Positions 48,426 through 59,381 of a stretch of 64,000 nt of DNA are shown piece after piece (the first letter of the stretch is position 1; the number at the start of each line of letters is the position of its first letter). A program made the position numbers and the translations under genes. Below the pieces are notes generated by a model. The model was not told where the DNA came from. It did not search any database and was given only the letters and a program-made list of their open reading frames with translations. Source of the DNA: Drechslerella dactyloides (Eukaryota; Ascomycota; Orbiliomycetes; Orbiliales; Orbiliaceae); assembly GCA_020064725.1 (NCBI GenBank), contig JAGTWJ010000003.1, forward strand, positions 868,001 to 932,000. Reading direction: 5' to 3'.

Positions 48426-49533
48426 TCACTGGGCCTTCTTCGTCCGCATGACCTCGTCGTTGACAAAGTCGTTGATGTACTCAAAGTACCCCGGTTCCAT
48501 CACCGAGTCGTTGTGGCTGCCGTCCGGTAGCTCTCTCCACACCTTGGTGGATGACCCGGCCACCTGGTGCAGCCGCTTCATGTGCTCCGGCGGGACTAGC
48601 TCGTCGCGCAGGCCGCTGAGGAAGAGGATTGGGATGCTCTCGACTTTTGGGATCGTTTCTTCCGACGGCCAGACTTGGTGGCACAGGCGTGTGATGTATT
48701 TCGCCGGCGGAAAGACGCTGCAGTGACGTTAGTAACCATTGAGCATATACGCAGTTGATATGGGTTGACATACTTTGGGATCACGGCTCTCATGCTGGTG
48801 AAGGTGTTTTCCAGCATGAGACCGGACAGCCGGTCCTGGTGTCTCGCGGCCATCTGGATACCGATGGCGCCGCCCAGCGACTGGCCGTATATCACGACCC
48901 TTGTGTCCTTCGTTTCGTCGTTCTTGAAGATCCAGTCGAGCGCCGTCTCGGCGTCCACCTTGAGGCCTTTCTCGTCCGGCTTGCCAGTGCTCAGTCCGTA
49001 TCTGCAATATGTCTCCCATCAGCCAACCGTCTCCCAGAACCACGCTAGCATAATAAAATATGGGGATGACGCACCCTCTGTATCCCAACATGAACACGTT
49101 ACACCCCATCTGCTCGGCAAACACCTTGCCAATCGGTATCCGGTACCCCACGTTGCCGGCGTTCCCATGCAGCAACAGCACCGTCACGCCCTTTCGCTGG
49201 ATCCCGCTGCCGCGCAGAAAGTACGACCGCAGCGTCTCGCCGTCGGGGGTCTGCAGGTCGACGGTATCCCAGTTCTGCATGTGGAACTTGTCCGGCGTGA
49301 ACAGCTCCGTGCGGGCCTCGGGTGGGAAGTGGCGGGGGTATATCAGGTCACTACGATAAACCGTCAGTAAACCAGCCATAACAAGATAATCAGGAAATCG
49401 TGAGAAGGCCGCACTTCTGCTTAAAGTATAGGGCGGTGGACAGCAGCGCTGCGACGCTGGTGCTCGCGGCGATGGAGAGCTTGAGGTAGGAGAAGGCGGT
49501 CGTGTTGACGACGTCAGCCCAGAAATTCGACAT
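48426..49533 (-). CDS. bem46: Bem46/ABHD13-type membrane-anchored alpha/beta hydrolase
   Basis: Four exons (49533-49415, 49350-49075, 49001-48774, 48717-48426) give 304 residues. A single N-terminal membrane segment (LSIAASTSVAALLSTALYF) is followed by an alpha/beta hydrolase fold. Key sites are the oxyanion turn LLLHGNAGNVGYR, the nucleophile elbow GQSLGG with the catalytic Ser, the acid in LFLSGLRDELVP and the His in LPDGSHND. ANVFMLGYRGYGLSTG-like and MLENTFTSMRAVIPNVFPPA segments are typical of Bem46. In Neurospora and fission yeast, Bem46 localises near the ER and cell cortex and affects polarity and ascospore germination; its substrate is unknown. The reading frame stays open, without an intron, for a further 132 codons upstream to a Met at 49929, so a longer form is possible; the Met used here gives the usual family length. 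Confidence 0.88.
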
Positions 49534-51124
49534 TGTGCGCGAGCTGCTGGTGGACAGGCGACTGGCGCTGGTCGACGTGGACAGGCGCTTGTCGGCCGGC
49601 CGAAGGGACTCGAAGGCGTAGGATATTGGACGGGCCGCGGAGGCGGGAGCGGTGGGCGAGACGGGCAGCGAACGTGCAGAGCGCGATGAGGTGGACGAGG
49701 AGGAAGAGGACGAGCGAGATGAGGCGACGTAGATGAGTTTGCGGGCGGCGGGCCGGAACCTGCGCGGCGGCGGGCGAGGCGAGGCGCTGCAGCAGCACCG
49801 TGGCGGGGACGGCGGCATCTTCAGATCGCTCTCCTGCTCAAATGCCCTCGACGACAGCGCTGTCGACGGCGATGCCAGAAGGGAAGACAGTACACATGCA
49901 CAAAACGGACGAGAACCCGAATAAAACAATCAGTCCATCCGACAATTACATACAATCAGCATCGAAGCAGTATTATTATTATCATCCCGGCTCGCTGCAT
50001 GCGCCCAGGAGAACAAAGGCCAGCCCAAACGGCCGCAGCCGAGACGAGAACGCCTCCGCATTACATCAGGGACACACAGACAAGCGGGCAAGCAAATGTC
50101 CACGTCCTCCTCCGTCCCAACAGTTCCGTCGAAAGTTATATTCCAGGGGCCTGCCGCAATCATTCGTGCTCGAAGCCTCATGTCAGAAGTGCATCGGAGT
50201 TCCAGACCGGAGGCCCCTGCCCGGCTCTTCAGCCGGCCTACATGTAGCTGCTCCACACCGCGCAGGGCGAACATGGGCCTTCCTGACCCGCTAAAATTGC
50301 GTCGAAGCAATAGGAGATTCGACTCGATTTGATTTCGAGATCGGAATCCACCGCATTCGCACGAGATTCGATCCAATTCAACAGCAGCGATGAGATGAAA
50401 CCAGCCCGTGCGCGTGATACCGATTGAGCTCTTCGGTGGGCTGCCTCAATGCCAGGCGCACCGTAGGATTCACAGAAGTTGAAGATGGAATCTCTGTAGA
50501 CGCCCGCGGCCTGCATCTGCAATCAGCAGATCGTATCTCCAAGCCGGATGTGTTATAAGCACTTACTTACTCATGTTACGTTATATGTCTCTCGTCAGAT
50601 CACTCTTGTGCCATCATGCTGCAATTTGGTCGTGACCGCCCGGCCACGGCTCGCGGACGGAAGGGACACGCGGGATCAGCCGTTTGATATGAGCGACGAC
50701 TGCAATCCAATTCCTCTTGCACATGCCCTTCGCGACGCTGTCTGCGGGTGCAAACGCCGGACGCCGGTCTGCTGGCCGTCGTGCTTATCGAGTGCTCGAG
50801 TGCGCAGGTGGTGAGGTCGTATCGTATCGTATCGTAATCGCAGTTGGTCTTGGTCGACTTGTGGACCCGTGAATAGGATTGCCCTTTTCGTCATCGCCCG
50901 TGTTGCCCGGAGCCTCAAATAGCCCCGGGAGCTCCCCGAACACTACCGGGAGGACATCCCCGGGGGCTCGCCAGCACACGCGTCCAGCTCGACCTCAAGG
51001 CAGCTCTCCACGCAATCCACAGCCACCGCATCGACAGAGCTTCACCACCACCATCACCAACCAGCATCGATACATACACCCCACAGCTTCCCACCACTAT
51101 CCTAGCAGACGCACTCCATCCACA
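49534..51124. promoter_or_regulatory. Divergent upstream region bem46 / pre3
   Basis: About 1.6 kb holding both promoters. Its left 400 nt is an open frame continuous with bem46. An ATCGT pentamer repeat lies at 50816-50835. Other open frames (50376-49930 minus; 49800-50294 plus) overlap each other and lack motifs. A short palindromic CCCCGGGG/GCCCCGGGAGC-rich patch occurs at about 50920-50965. Confidence 0.5.
50816..50835. repeat. Pentanucleotide microsatellite (ATCGT)n
   Basis: Four consecutive units GTCGT/ATCGT end at 50835, in the upstream region of pre3. Confidence 0.8.
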
Positions 51125-52222
51125 ATGGTGACCGGCAATCTCACCGCAGGTCGGTCCAGCCACCCACCTTCACCTCACCCATTCACCTCGATCACCCGCT
51201 GACGAGCAGCTACAGATGGCATCCACGTCGACATGGAGCACCTCAAGAAGGGCGAAGTCAAGTACGCACCTCCATCCATCTTTACACCCCATCTACATAC
51301 CATCAATATGATTACGGAACGCTAACGTATCCCTCTGCAGCCTCGGAACCTCGATGTACGCCCGCGACCTGCCCCGCATCTCCCTCCCACCCACGCATTC
51401 TAGGCTAACGACCCCTCCAGCATGGCGATCGAGTTTGAAGGCGGCGTAATATTAGGTCCGTCCGCCTGATACATTCCACATCCGCACGTACGTCAAAGCT
51501 AACGGTGCGGTGTACTCGCAGGCGCCGACAGCAGGACCACGACGGGAGCGTACATTGCCAACCGTGTGACCGACAAGCTGACCCAGATCACCAACTCGAT
51601 ATGGTGCTGCCGGTGCGTATTTACAATACACATATCTACAAGAATACACGAATTGCAAGAACAGCAGTGGTAATTCGAACGGTGTGCACAGCTCCGGATC
51701 CGCCGCCGACACGCAGGCCGTCGCCGATATCGTCCGCTACCACCTCAACCTCTACGAGTACACCCCCAAAACACCCCCAAGCTAATACCAACCCGCTAAC
51801 TCCATCCCAGGATCCAAAACGGCCACCCGCCGTCCGTCGCAGTGGCAGCCTCAATCTTCCAAGAAGTCTGCTACAACAACAAAGACGCGCTAACCGCCGG
51901 CATCATCGTCGCCGGCGTCGACCGCCACCTCGGCGGCCAAGTGTACAACATCCCGCTCGGCGGCTCCCTGCACAAGTCGAAATACACAATCTCAGGCTCC
52001 GGTTCCTCCTACATCTACGGCTTCTGCGACAGCTACTGGAAGGACAATATGACGGAGGAAGAAGGGATGAAGTTCGTGAAGGAGGCGTTGCGCGAGGCTA
52101 TCAAATGGGACGGCAGCTCCGGCGGTGTCATCCGTATGGTGGTGCTGAAGAAGGGGTCGGCGCCCGAGCGCCATTTGTTCCTGCCGGACGAGAATTACGC
52201 GGACCCCGCCAAGCTGGCGTAA
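51125..52222 (+). CDS. pre3: 20S proteasome subunit beta1 (Pre3, caspase-like site)
   Basis: Seven exons (51125-51149, 51216-51261, 51341-51355, 51421-51455, 51522-51612, 51692-51757, 51811-52222) give 229 residues. A propeptide MVTGNLTADGIHVDMEHLKK...NLG is cut before the catalytic Thr of TSIMAIEFEGGVILGADSR. The mature chain has the beta1 signatures GADSRTTTGAYIANRVTDK, IWCCRSGSAADTQA, AGIIVAGVDRHLGGQVYNIP, SGSGSSYIYGFCD and AIKWDGSSGGVIRMVVL. Asp, Arg/Lys and Ser of the Ntn-hydrolase site are present. Beta1 cleaves after acidic residues in the proteasome core. It is very close to yeast Pre3 throughout. The 15-nt third exon encodes exactly the LGTS processing junction. The frame is exact across all seven exons. 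Confidence 0.97.
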
Positions 52223-52708
52223 CTACATAATATATATATCTCCCGCTGGCCGATGCCATGGAAAGTGGTGTTGGGGCTAGGGCGGTACGCGTATATCTAC
52301 AATTTACGGATTTACGGATGTATGTATGTAGCCTAGATAGTATGCTGGCTCAAATGTGCGTGCATATGCATGCAATCGATTGGATAAACCATGCCGCGTA
52401 GGTGTGGTAATATAATAACGACACCTCTCCCTCTGCATCATGGACGTCGTAATCATCGCCGACGTCGTGAGATCGTATAAATACATCAAAGCAACCCGTT
52501 CCATGTCCGCCAAACGCCGTACCCGTAATATCGCACAAAATCATATATAATACAAGAAATCTCCGCTCTCGTGACGTCACCGTCTCGTTCGAACCGTCCT
52601 TTTGGTCGATAGACAGCGTAATCGAGACAGCCCGACTCTCGACGCGAAGGGGTAGAAAAGAAGAGAAAGAATAAAATGAAATGGTGCGGAAAAAAGTGAG
52701 GGAGCGAG
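52223..52708. other. Convergent intergenic region pre3 / den1
   Basis: About 490 nt between converging genes; presumably 3' UTRs. Nothing recognisable. Confidence 0.55.
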
Positions 52709-53813
52709 TTACTCGATCCGCGGCGGGCTCCTGCCACCCCGCTCGGCAGGACTCTGACTCCGCTCCGCCGTCCGCCGCAGCCCCCTCACGATCTTCAGCA
52801 TCTCCTCCCGTCCGCTCCTCGCGACGCTATTCTTCCCGCGCAGACTCATATTGACCTCCCGCCCCTCGGGCGTGCTCAGCAGCCTGCGCACGAGTAAATG
52901 CCGCATGTTCATGCACACGTGCACGCCGCAGTCCGTCATGTTGGTCTGCATCGGCGTGTCCTCGTCCAGCTCGCGGAAGACAAGCGACACGCCAATCCAC
53001 GCGGAGACCTTTTCCGCGACGGCGCGCGCGTGGATTCTATTCGCGCCGCCGAGGGAATCGTAGTGGAAGGCTGCGCGGTCGGCGACGCTGACGACGAGCA
53101 GCGACCAGTGGCTGCCGCCCTCGGCGACGTTGGGGTTTAGATTGTCGTTTATGGGGAGGAAGATGTGGGTTGCGTGCGCGATGGGTGGCAGGGCGGAGCG
53201 GATGGTCGAGAGGTCGGGGTCGAAGCGGAGCATGAAGACCATGGAGGGGCGGAGGAGCATGATGCCGATTGGCGGGGGGTCGCTGCGGGCGAGGACCTCG
53301 TGCTCGAGGTATTCTTCCCAGAAGGCGATGTTCTACATTTAACTATGTTAGCATTTGCTTGTCCCCGCCGTTCCTGTGGAGAGGGAGTGGGGCTTACGTT
53401 ATCGGTCAGCCAGTCGCTTTCGAGGCAGTTGACGTCTTCTTGCCATAAGCATATATCGTGATCTAAACCAGCGTATTAGCCACGCTCCATCCAAGCGAAT
53501 CTACGTATCGATCCGGAATATGAGACTTACAGCTTAGGTAGGGCTGCGCGGGGTTCAGGCGGTCGTTACTGCGACCGACCCGCTCCCGCAGCGAGTCCAG
53601 CGCGCCGGACAGCCGGTTCTTGCTGCGCGTCCGCACGTGCATGGCGAACGACAGCGAGGGCAGCAGGTCGTAGAGCGCCCCCGAGAGAGCGTTGTAGATG
53701 CTCGGGCTGCTGGTGTCGTAGTCGTAGTTGCTGTAGTCGTAGTCGTAGTCGTATGCGTCTTCCGGCTCGTGGCCGAAGGCGAGGTAGTCGGTGGGGATGT
53801 GTAGAGCAGCCAG
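52709..53813 (-). CDS. den1: NEDD8-specific C48 protease (Den1/DenA/SENP8), probable non-AUG extended form
   Basis: Three exons: first exon ending at 53531, then 53462-53398 and 53332-52709. From the first available ATG (53642) the product has 266 residues. The C48 protease core includes YHDICLWQEDVNCLESDWLT, NIAFWEEYLEHEV, LLRPSMVFML, the His of GSHWSLLVV, the Asp of FHYDSLGG, and Gln and Cys of MQTNMTDCGVHVCMNMRHLL. Den1 (DenA in Aspergillus) removes Nedd8 from cullins and other targets and influences light-dependent development, which may connect it functionally with velvet proteins. Upstream of 53642 the frame is open and looks coding (PTDYLAFGHEPEDAYDYDYD) but has no ATG; a CTG at 53813-53811 with A at -3 and G at +4 could start translation, adding 57 residues. 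The C-terminal tail is basic and Pro/Ser-rich. Confidence 0.87.
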
Positions 53814-55385
53814 CGTGACTGATGTAGATGTGACGGGTGTGCTCTGTGATATTATTATACGATCCCGCTAGCTGGGCGAGGTATTTCTTTCTTTCTTGCT
53901 TGCTTGCTTTCGAGTGGCGGTAGGGGTAGCAAGTGAGCTAGTAAGCGATGGTTATGATCTGTGATGATTGATGATGTCGTCGGGTGGTATAGATGGCGAT
54001 AGTGTCGTTGGGGGTGGCGACGGGAGCTGCAGGCGACGCCGGTCGCTTTATACGAAAACAGGGCGCCGCGGGTGAGGATCCTATAACCCTTTGCTACGAA
54101 AAGTAACCAAAAGTAACGACTCCAGCTTTCCTGTCTCTCCTCTCGTGCGTCCGCCTGCTTCGATCCCTGCAATCCTTACGACCTGCATCCAGCCCGGCCA
54201 GTGCTGCGACCGTGCCCCTTGCGAGGAGCAAGTTCCGCCGTGCAAACGAAAATGCTCGCAGGTGATTCGCCCTCATCCTCGCGGGACGGTACATACATAC
54301 ATCCAGAGTACGCTGCATACATGTCTGTATGCATGTAGCATGCCTCGCGAGTGCATTGGGGTAGAACTACCTGCCTGCATGCATGCCAGAAGGGGGCTGT
54401 ACGGACCACTCAGATATATCGCTCCCGCATGCAGCGGAGACAATCTGGCTCCTTGCGTCATGCCTAAAAGTCAACAATCGACCACGAGGAATTTCTCCAA
54501 TGGCGAGGATTATTCGTCCTGTTACGGCCGGGTTTCTTACTATCGTTATCGCAACGTATGTACTTCGTACGTACTCTTATGGACGGACGTGATGATGACT
54601 CGACCGCTGGCGGGTGCCTGATCGGACGCTGAGGATCCAGCGGCGAGGAATGGACACAAGACGGAGTGCTCCGTACGAACCGCGAAATGCACGTCATGCG
54701 CGACGACAAACACGCCTCCTTGAGCTACTTCACAGACAGGCCGGGATGAAGAAGGAAGAAGAAGAAGAAGGACGGACAGGGCGGTCGGCAGCCTTGGCAG
54801 GCAGGAAAGCAGGCTACCGCTCACATACGTACAAACGGCCAAAGTTTCAGCTCGAAAGCGCGAGCTGGCTAGAGCGACTGGAGTAACACCGCACGATGGA
54901 ACTAAGAAGGTAGCGGTAGGTGCATGTAGTATGTCCTGCATGCTGCCTGCTAGTGCACCGTACTCACTGCAGGTTTGATGTCGCTAGCTCGAGCTCTCGA
55001 GCTGAACGAAGGCTAATGCGGTCGGACTCGCCGTGATTGGACCCGCTATCGCCTCGCGATGCACCTTGCGTCCATTAACTCGTTTTTTCTTCTCGTGCAG
55101 ACTGCAGACGACCGAAGCTTAACGTTTCCTTAATATTGCAGCGTACCGCGTGCGCAGTTTGCATTGATTCACGACATCACCGCGTACAGTACATTTACAT
55201 AACCCTGACGTGACGGGAATAAGAATAAAAGAATAAAGGATCAAGAAGAAGACTTGTTAACATTACATGACATTGAGATATTAATCAACCTGCATAGATC
55301 GCCTAAACTCCAAGCTACTAAGACCGACCCAAGTTAAAGCAGCTGGCAATCGGATCAGCTTCAACCGTTCGAACCGCCCGTTCGG
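53814..55385. other. Intergenic: den1 leader and promoter; downstream of the two-helix membrane protein
   Basis: About 1.57 kb. The left 350 nt hold the ATG-free den1 leader and a TATAAAG (54046-54052, minus strand). A TTTC/TTGC tetranucleotide run lies at about 53886-53910, a GAA-rich run at 54750-54770, and TGCATGCATGC near 54376. No gene is supported in 54.1-55.4 kb. Confidence 0.55.
54046..54052 (-). promoter_or_regulatory. TATA box candidate for den1
   Basis: TATAAAG on the minus strand, about 230 nt before the candidate CTG start and about 400 nt before the first ATG. No ATG occurs in any frame between this box and 53642, as expected for a genuine 5' leader. Confidence 0.45.
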
Positions 55386-56344
55386 CTACAGATACAGGCC
55401 CAGCAGCAGCTCCCGCGCCTTGACGTAGGCCAGCCAGCAGAGCAGGCCGAAGCCCATGCTGAAGACGCCCATGCCCAGCATCACCCTGTTCTGTATCGAA
55501 AACGCCTCTGCTCACCCGACGCGACGCCGTTAGCGATATTATATCTATACAACTCTATCGATCACTGTCTGGAACATGCATACTCGCATCCTAGCGAGAT
55601 TCAAAAAAGTAACAAACGGAAAGACAGATTGTAGATCGATGGGTAGGTAGGTATATAAGGAGATACGCACCGGCGCTCAAGCTCTTCGCCTCGTGCCGCC
55701 GCTCCACCAACGTTGACGTCGGGGTCTCCACCCGGCTCGCGTCGTCTTCCCCTTCTCGGCTTCGGCTTCGCTTTAGCTCTCCGCCGTCCGAGGCCGAGAC
55801 ACGCCGAGTCGCCCGGTCCGCGAAGCTCTCGCTCTCGCTGCGGAGCCTGACGTAATCGTAGTCGCTACCGCCGCTGCCATCGCCGCCGTAACTCGCGTCG
55901 GGGGTCCGCGGTATCCGCCAGAAGAGCGAGAGGTAGAGCAGTTTCCGCCGGGCGGTGAGCAGGCCGAGCTTGCGGTCGTCCTCGAGCCGGCGCCGGCGGT
56001 CGACGATGGCGAGGGAGAGGATGAACGAGAGGAAGAGGATCGGTGCGAAGATGGTCTGTAGCAGTAATGCATGTATGTACACCGGCGCTTAGAACACGTC
56101 TGTACATGTACTCCAGACCGATCGATCGATCGATCGATCGTGAGGTCCGAACGGGCTAGCTAGTATGTATGTATGTACGTACCCTCGTGATAAAGTTGTC
56201 TCGACCGGCGGCTGCCTCAGGCGGGTCCTCATTCTGGATCTTTGCCGGAGCAGACTTGGAGCGCAGCAGCCGCCAGGGCGAGGCGGGAGACGACTCCCTC
56301 CCGGACGACCGTGACGATGCCGCCGGTTCGCCGTTCGACGCCAT
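55386..56344 (-). CDS. Unknown protein with two membrane helices
   Basis: Three exons (56344-56183, 56055-55671, 55507-55386) join in frame to 222 residues. The N-terminal 50 residues are Ser/Pro/Arg-rich. A first hydrophobic helix (TIFAPILFLSFILSLAIV) is followed by a positively charged loop (RRRRLEDDRKLGLLTARRK), a long Ser/Arg/Asp-rich stretch, and a second helix at the C-terminus (VMLGMGVFSMGFGLLCWLAY) ending in VKARELLLGLYL. I do not recognise the family. Both ends probably face the same side (inference). Support for being real: consistent phases, canonical donors (GTACGT, GTGCGT) and hydrophobic helices encoded in separate exons. Intron 1 contains a (CGAT)n microsatellite and TATG repeats. 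Confidence 0.65.
56119..56140. repeat. (CGAT)n microsatellite
   Basis: Five CGAT units plus CG, inside the first intron of the two-helix membrane protein gene; followed at 56164-56180 by TATG/TACG tetranucleotides. Confidence 0.85.
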
Positions 56345-57668
56345 GTTGTCGCGTGCGATTGAATCGATGCCCGCTCGTCGTCAAACAGTCCGTAGCGTTA
56401 GGATTCCGATTCGTATCCGCAGGATCCCTGCGAGACGAGACGAGACGAGACGACGCCGTCAATGTATCGCGGTCGGAGAGCTCGAAAGGTGATTCTGGCG
56501 AGAAGCTCGAGGGAGGACCGGACGGGGATTCGAAATGTGTCCGTGGTCGTAGCTATAGCCGGGTGGCAGGTCGCATCAAAGTGCTGGATGAAAGGGGTCG
56601 GGTAATCGAGGAGGTTTATCTCCAGTTCGAATAACGTTTCGTCCAGACTGCACACCGCTCGTTCATCGTATATTGTCAACTTCCTTCTTCCATCGACGCT
56701 GGCGTCAGCCACCGACCGCCAACAGCGTCCGGACGGGTCTCCAGCGGTTTAGAGAAGCGAGGATTCTACGTACTAAAGGTACGGCACGATCTTGGTCCGC
56801 GTGTATACGTAAGGGCGCCGTCACAAACAGAGGCTAACGCATGGCATGGCACAGCACCACCACAACTGAAGCGTCCCGTTATGCGCGGCAATGCGTGGAG
56901 ACAGGCAGCTATCTCGCTCGAGGATCGATATCTCACGTCGGCCAGCTGGCTGGACTGGTTCGTCTATTACCAGGAATGCGCAGGTACCCACATTCTCAAG
57001 ACGGCATACGTGGTGTTCGTATCGGGCATTCCATGCCCCGCGATAACTGCTCCCAGGCACTTCTTGGTGGGCTGGATGCCTGCTCTTTCGTTCCGGGGTG
57101 CCGGCCAGGATCACGCTTGGCGGTGGGCTTGGACGGACGCCCAGGCAGGCTCAAGCTTTCAGCGGTACCGAAGCGCTTCATACGAGATGACTTACACGAG
57201 AACAATGTATATACCGACTAACATGGTTGCCAGATATATATTACACCAACAGCCATGATATCAATCAATCATCCACTCGAAGCAGGGATGTGCTCGCGAT
57301 GTCGAGGACGCCGCACTGCTCGCGTACTGCCCACGTAACCGGCCTGGTGCGTCCGCATGCACCGCCACCCGCAGGCCAAAGTGCCCACAAGGACGGACAA
57401 GGTCCCCGCCGCTGGAGGCCCCTGCCGATTCGAGACTGCGGTCCCGACCGATTTGGGTGGGCCTGCAGGCGAGGCTGATCGATCTGCTCTGCGCCTGTTC
57501 AGCTTCGCACGCCAAGTTTGACTCTTCCGTATACTCCTCCTCACCGCAGTGACCTCCAAAGGCCCATCTAGCATTCTATACACCTACCGCATCGTACTCT
57601 GGGTCCGGTGGTTTTCATCTCGGCCGTCGACTCGCCCCGTCGACGTCGACAGCTAGCTCTCCGCCGCC
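56345..57668. promoter_or_regulatory. Divergent upstream region between two unknown genes
   Basis: About 1.3 kb between the membrane-protein gene (-) and the Tyr-repeat gene (+). It includes a GAGAC pentamer run (GACGAGACGAGACGAGACGAC, about 56432-56452). Open frames at 56242-56634 and 56841-57258 overlap others and lack motifs. Confidence 0.5.
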
Positions 57669-59381
57669 ATGGCCGCCATGTGGAAGAAAATCGTCGGCAA
57701 GAAGGAGCGAGACCGCTCGTCGAGGGACTACGACTGGGACCTCACCGGCACCGGCACCAGCGCCAGCGCCCTCGTCATCGAATACGACAGAACCCCTCCG
57801 AACCGCGATAGCCGTCTGGCCCAACCCACCTCCACGACCAGCATGAGCTCAGCAATGGTCGAATACGACCGGACGCCGCCTCCACGCATGGGCTCTGGCG
57901 CCGGAACCCCCAAGCAACCCGAGCAACGGCCACTCGACCACACGCCGAGCGCGCCGGTCGTCGACTACAGCCGTTCCGCACCGGTGCCGTTCCACGGCGC
58001 GGATACTTCCGCCACCGCACAGGTGGTGGAATACGATAGATTCGCCCCAGAGGTATACGACACCTCCGTCACCGCGCCGGCCGTCGATTATTCGAGGACT
58101 TCGCCCGTCGTGCAACCATACGGGTACGGCACCTACCCTCCGCCTCCCGCTGCTCCAGGGCTACCCCCACGGCCATCGGTGGCGCCTACGACGTACCGTC
58201 CCAATGCGCCTGTAGCACAGCAGCCGGTCGACGCTTGGCCGCGCAATATGACGACTGCCCCCGTTCAGTACGATGCGCACGGCCCGCCCGTCTCGCCGGA
58301 GGCCGTAGCCTACAGCCGATACCAGCCTGTGCCGTCTCCGAACGATATGGGCGGCGGCCCCGCTCGGCCTCCTGTGTCCCCGCCGATGGTCGAGTACGGA
58401 CAGGCGCAATACAACTCGCTGGACGCGCAGATGTACTATCAACCTCCCGGAACGGGGCCACCGGCGTACTCTTCGCCTGAACCTCCACAGCGGCAGCAGC
58501 CCCACTATCTGGAGAACGCTTCGAGCCAGAAGTACCTACAACCTCAGCTCCCACCGTTAATGCAATACCATACTAACTGTATTATGTGATATAGATCCGG
58601 CCACAACCACCAGGAGCACGAATGGGTGCCGCCAGCGCAGCCCGTCCGCCGCGAACAGTACACCCCCTCCCGCAACGAGAACTCCTACATGCACACCCCG
58701 GACAACTCGAGCACATCCTCCCTCTACGACCCGCCGTACACCGCCGCCAGCGCCTCCACCGCCCCGACATCCATCTACTCCCCCGGCCGTAGCAACTACC
58801 CCTCACCCGCCGCAAGTCAGTTTCCACAGCCCGCTCGACCCCCCGCCGCTGCGCCGAAATTCGGTAACGGCGGCGGCGAGGACGACGGCGACGATCCCAA
58901 TGTATCAAAATTTGCCGCGCGGATATTCTGCCAGCGGAAGCGCGAGGAGGGGGATACCCGCGAGGAATTCCCACGGGACATCCGCGAGTTCCGGCTGGCG
59001 AACCTGGCATTGATCAAGCTGGTCGCCGGCAGGGAGCGGCACGTGCTGCTCGACGCCGTATTCGGCGAGCTGGACAAGCAGATCGCCCCGCTGCTCGAGA
59101 AGCATTGGTATGGTATGTTAATAACACCCCTCAACACCCTACATGTATATAGCCGTCATCGGAGTACACGGGTATGCTAATTTACGTGTATAGTTACGCC
59201 GCAGACGCGGGTGCAGGACTGCTCGATATCGGGGAGTACCCTCGCGACCAAGATCGGTCCGATCAAGGTGGCGTATAAGGGTGATCCGTCAGTGCTCTAC
59301 GTCGAGTTCAAGTCGCCGGATGAGTATACGAGGTTCAAGACGGAGTTGGCGTATGCTATGAATACGATTAGTTCGCCGTAA
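57669..59381 (+). CDS. Unknown protein: Val-x-Tyr-Asp/Ser-Arg repeats plus conserved-looking C-terminal domain
   Basis: Three exons (57669-58555, 58595-59112, 59194-59381) give 530 residues in exact frame; the first intron is only 39 nt but has a perfect TACTAAC branch point. The N-terminal half is disordered, Pro-rich and contains a repeated motif: VIEYDRTPP, MVEYDRTPP, VVDYSRSAP, VVEYDRFAP, AVDYSRTSP, PVQYDAHGP, AVAYSRYQP and MVEYGQAQ. The C-terminal 170 residues look folded (NVSKFAARIFCQRKREEGD, REFRLANLALIKLVAGRERH, DAVFGELDKQIAPLLEKHWY, VLYVEFKSPDEYTRFKTEL). No known family is recognised. The start could be Met 57669 or 57678. The motif suggests a phospho-tyrosine/serine or peptide-docking scaffold, but this is speculation. 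Confidence 0.72.

Noticed and set aside
49930..50376. 148-codon minus-strand frame between bem46 and pre3
   Set aside because: Overlaps open plus-strand frames, no motif, ends with no splice context.
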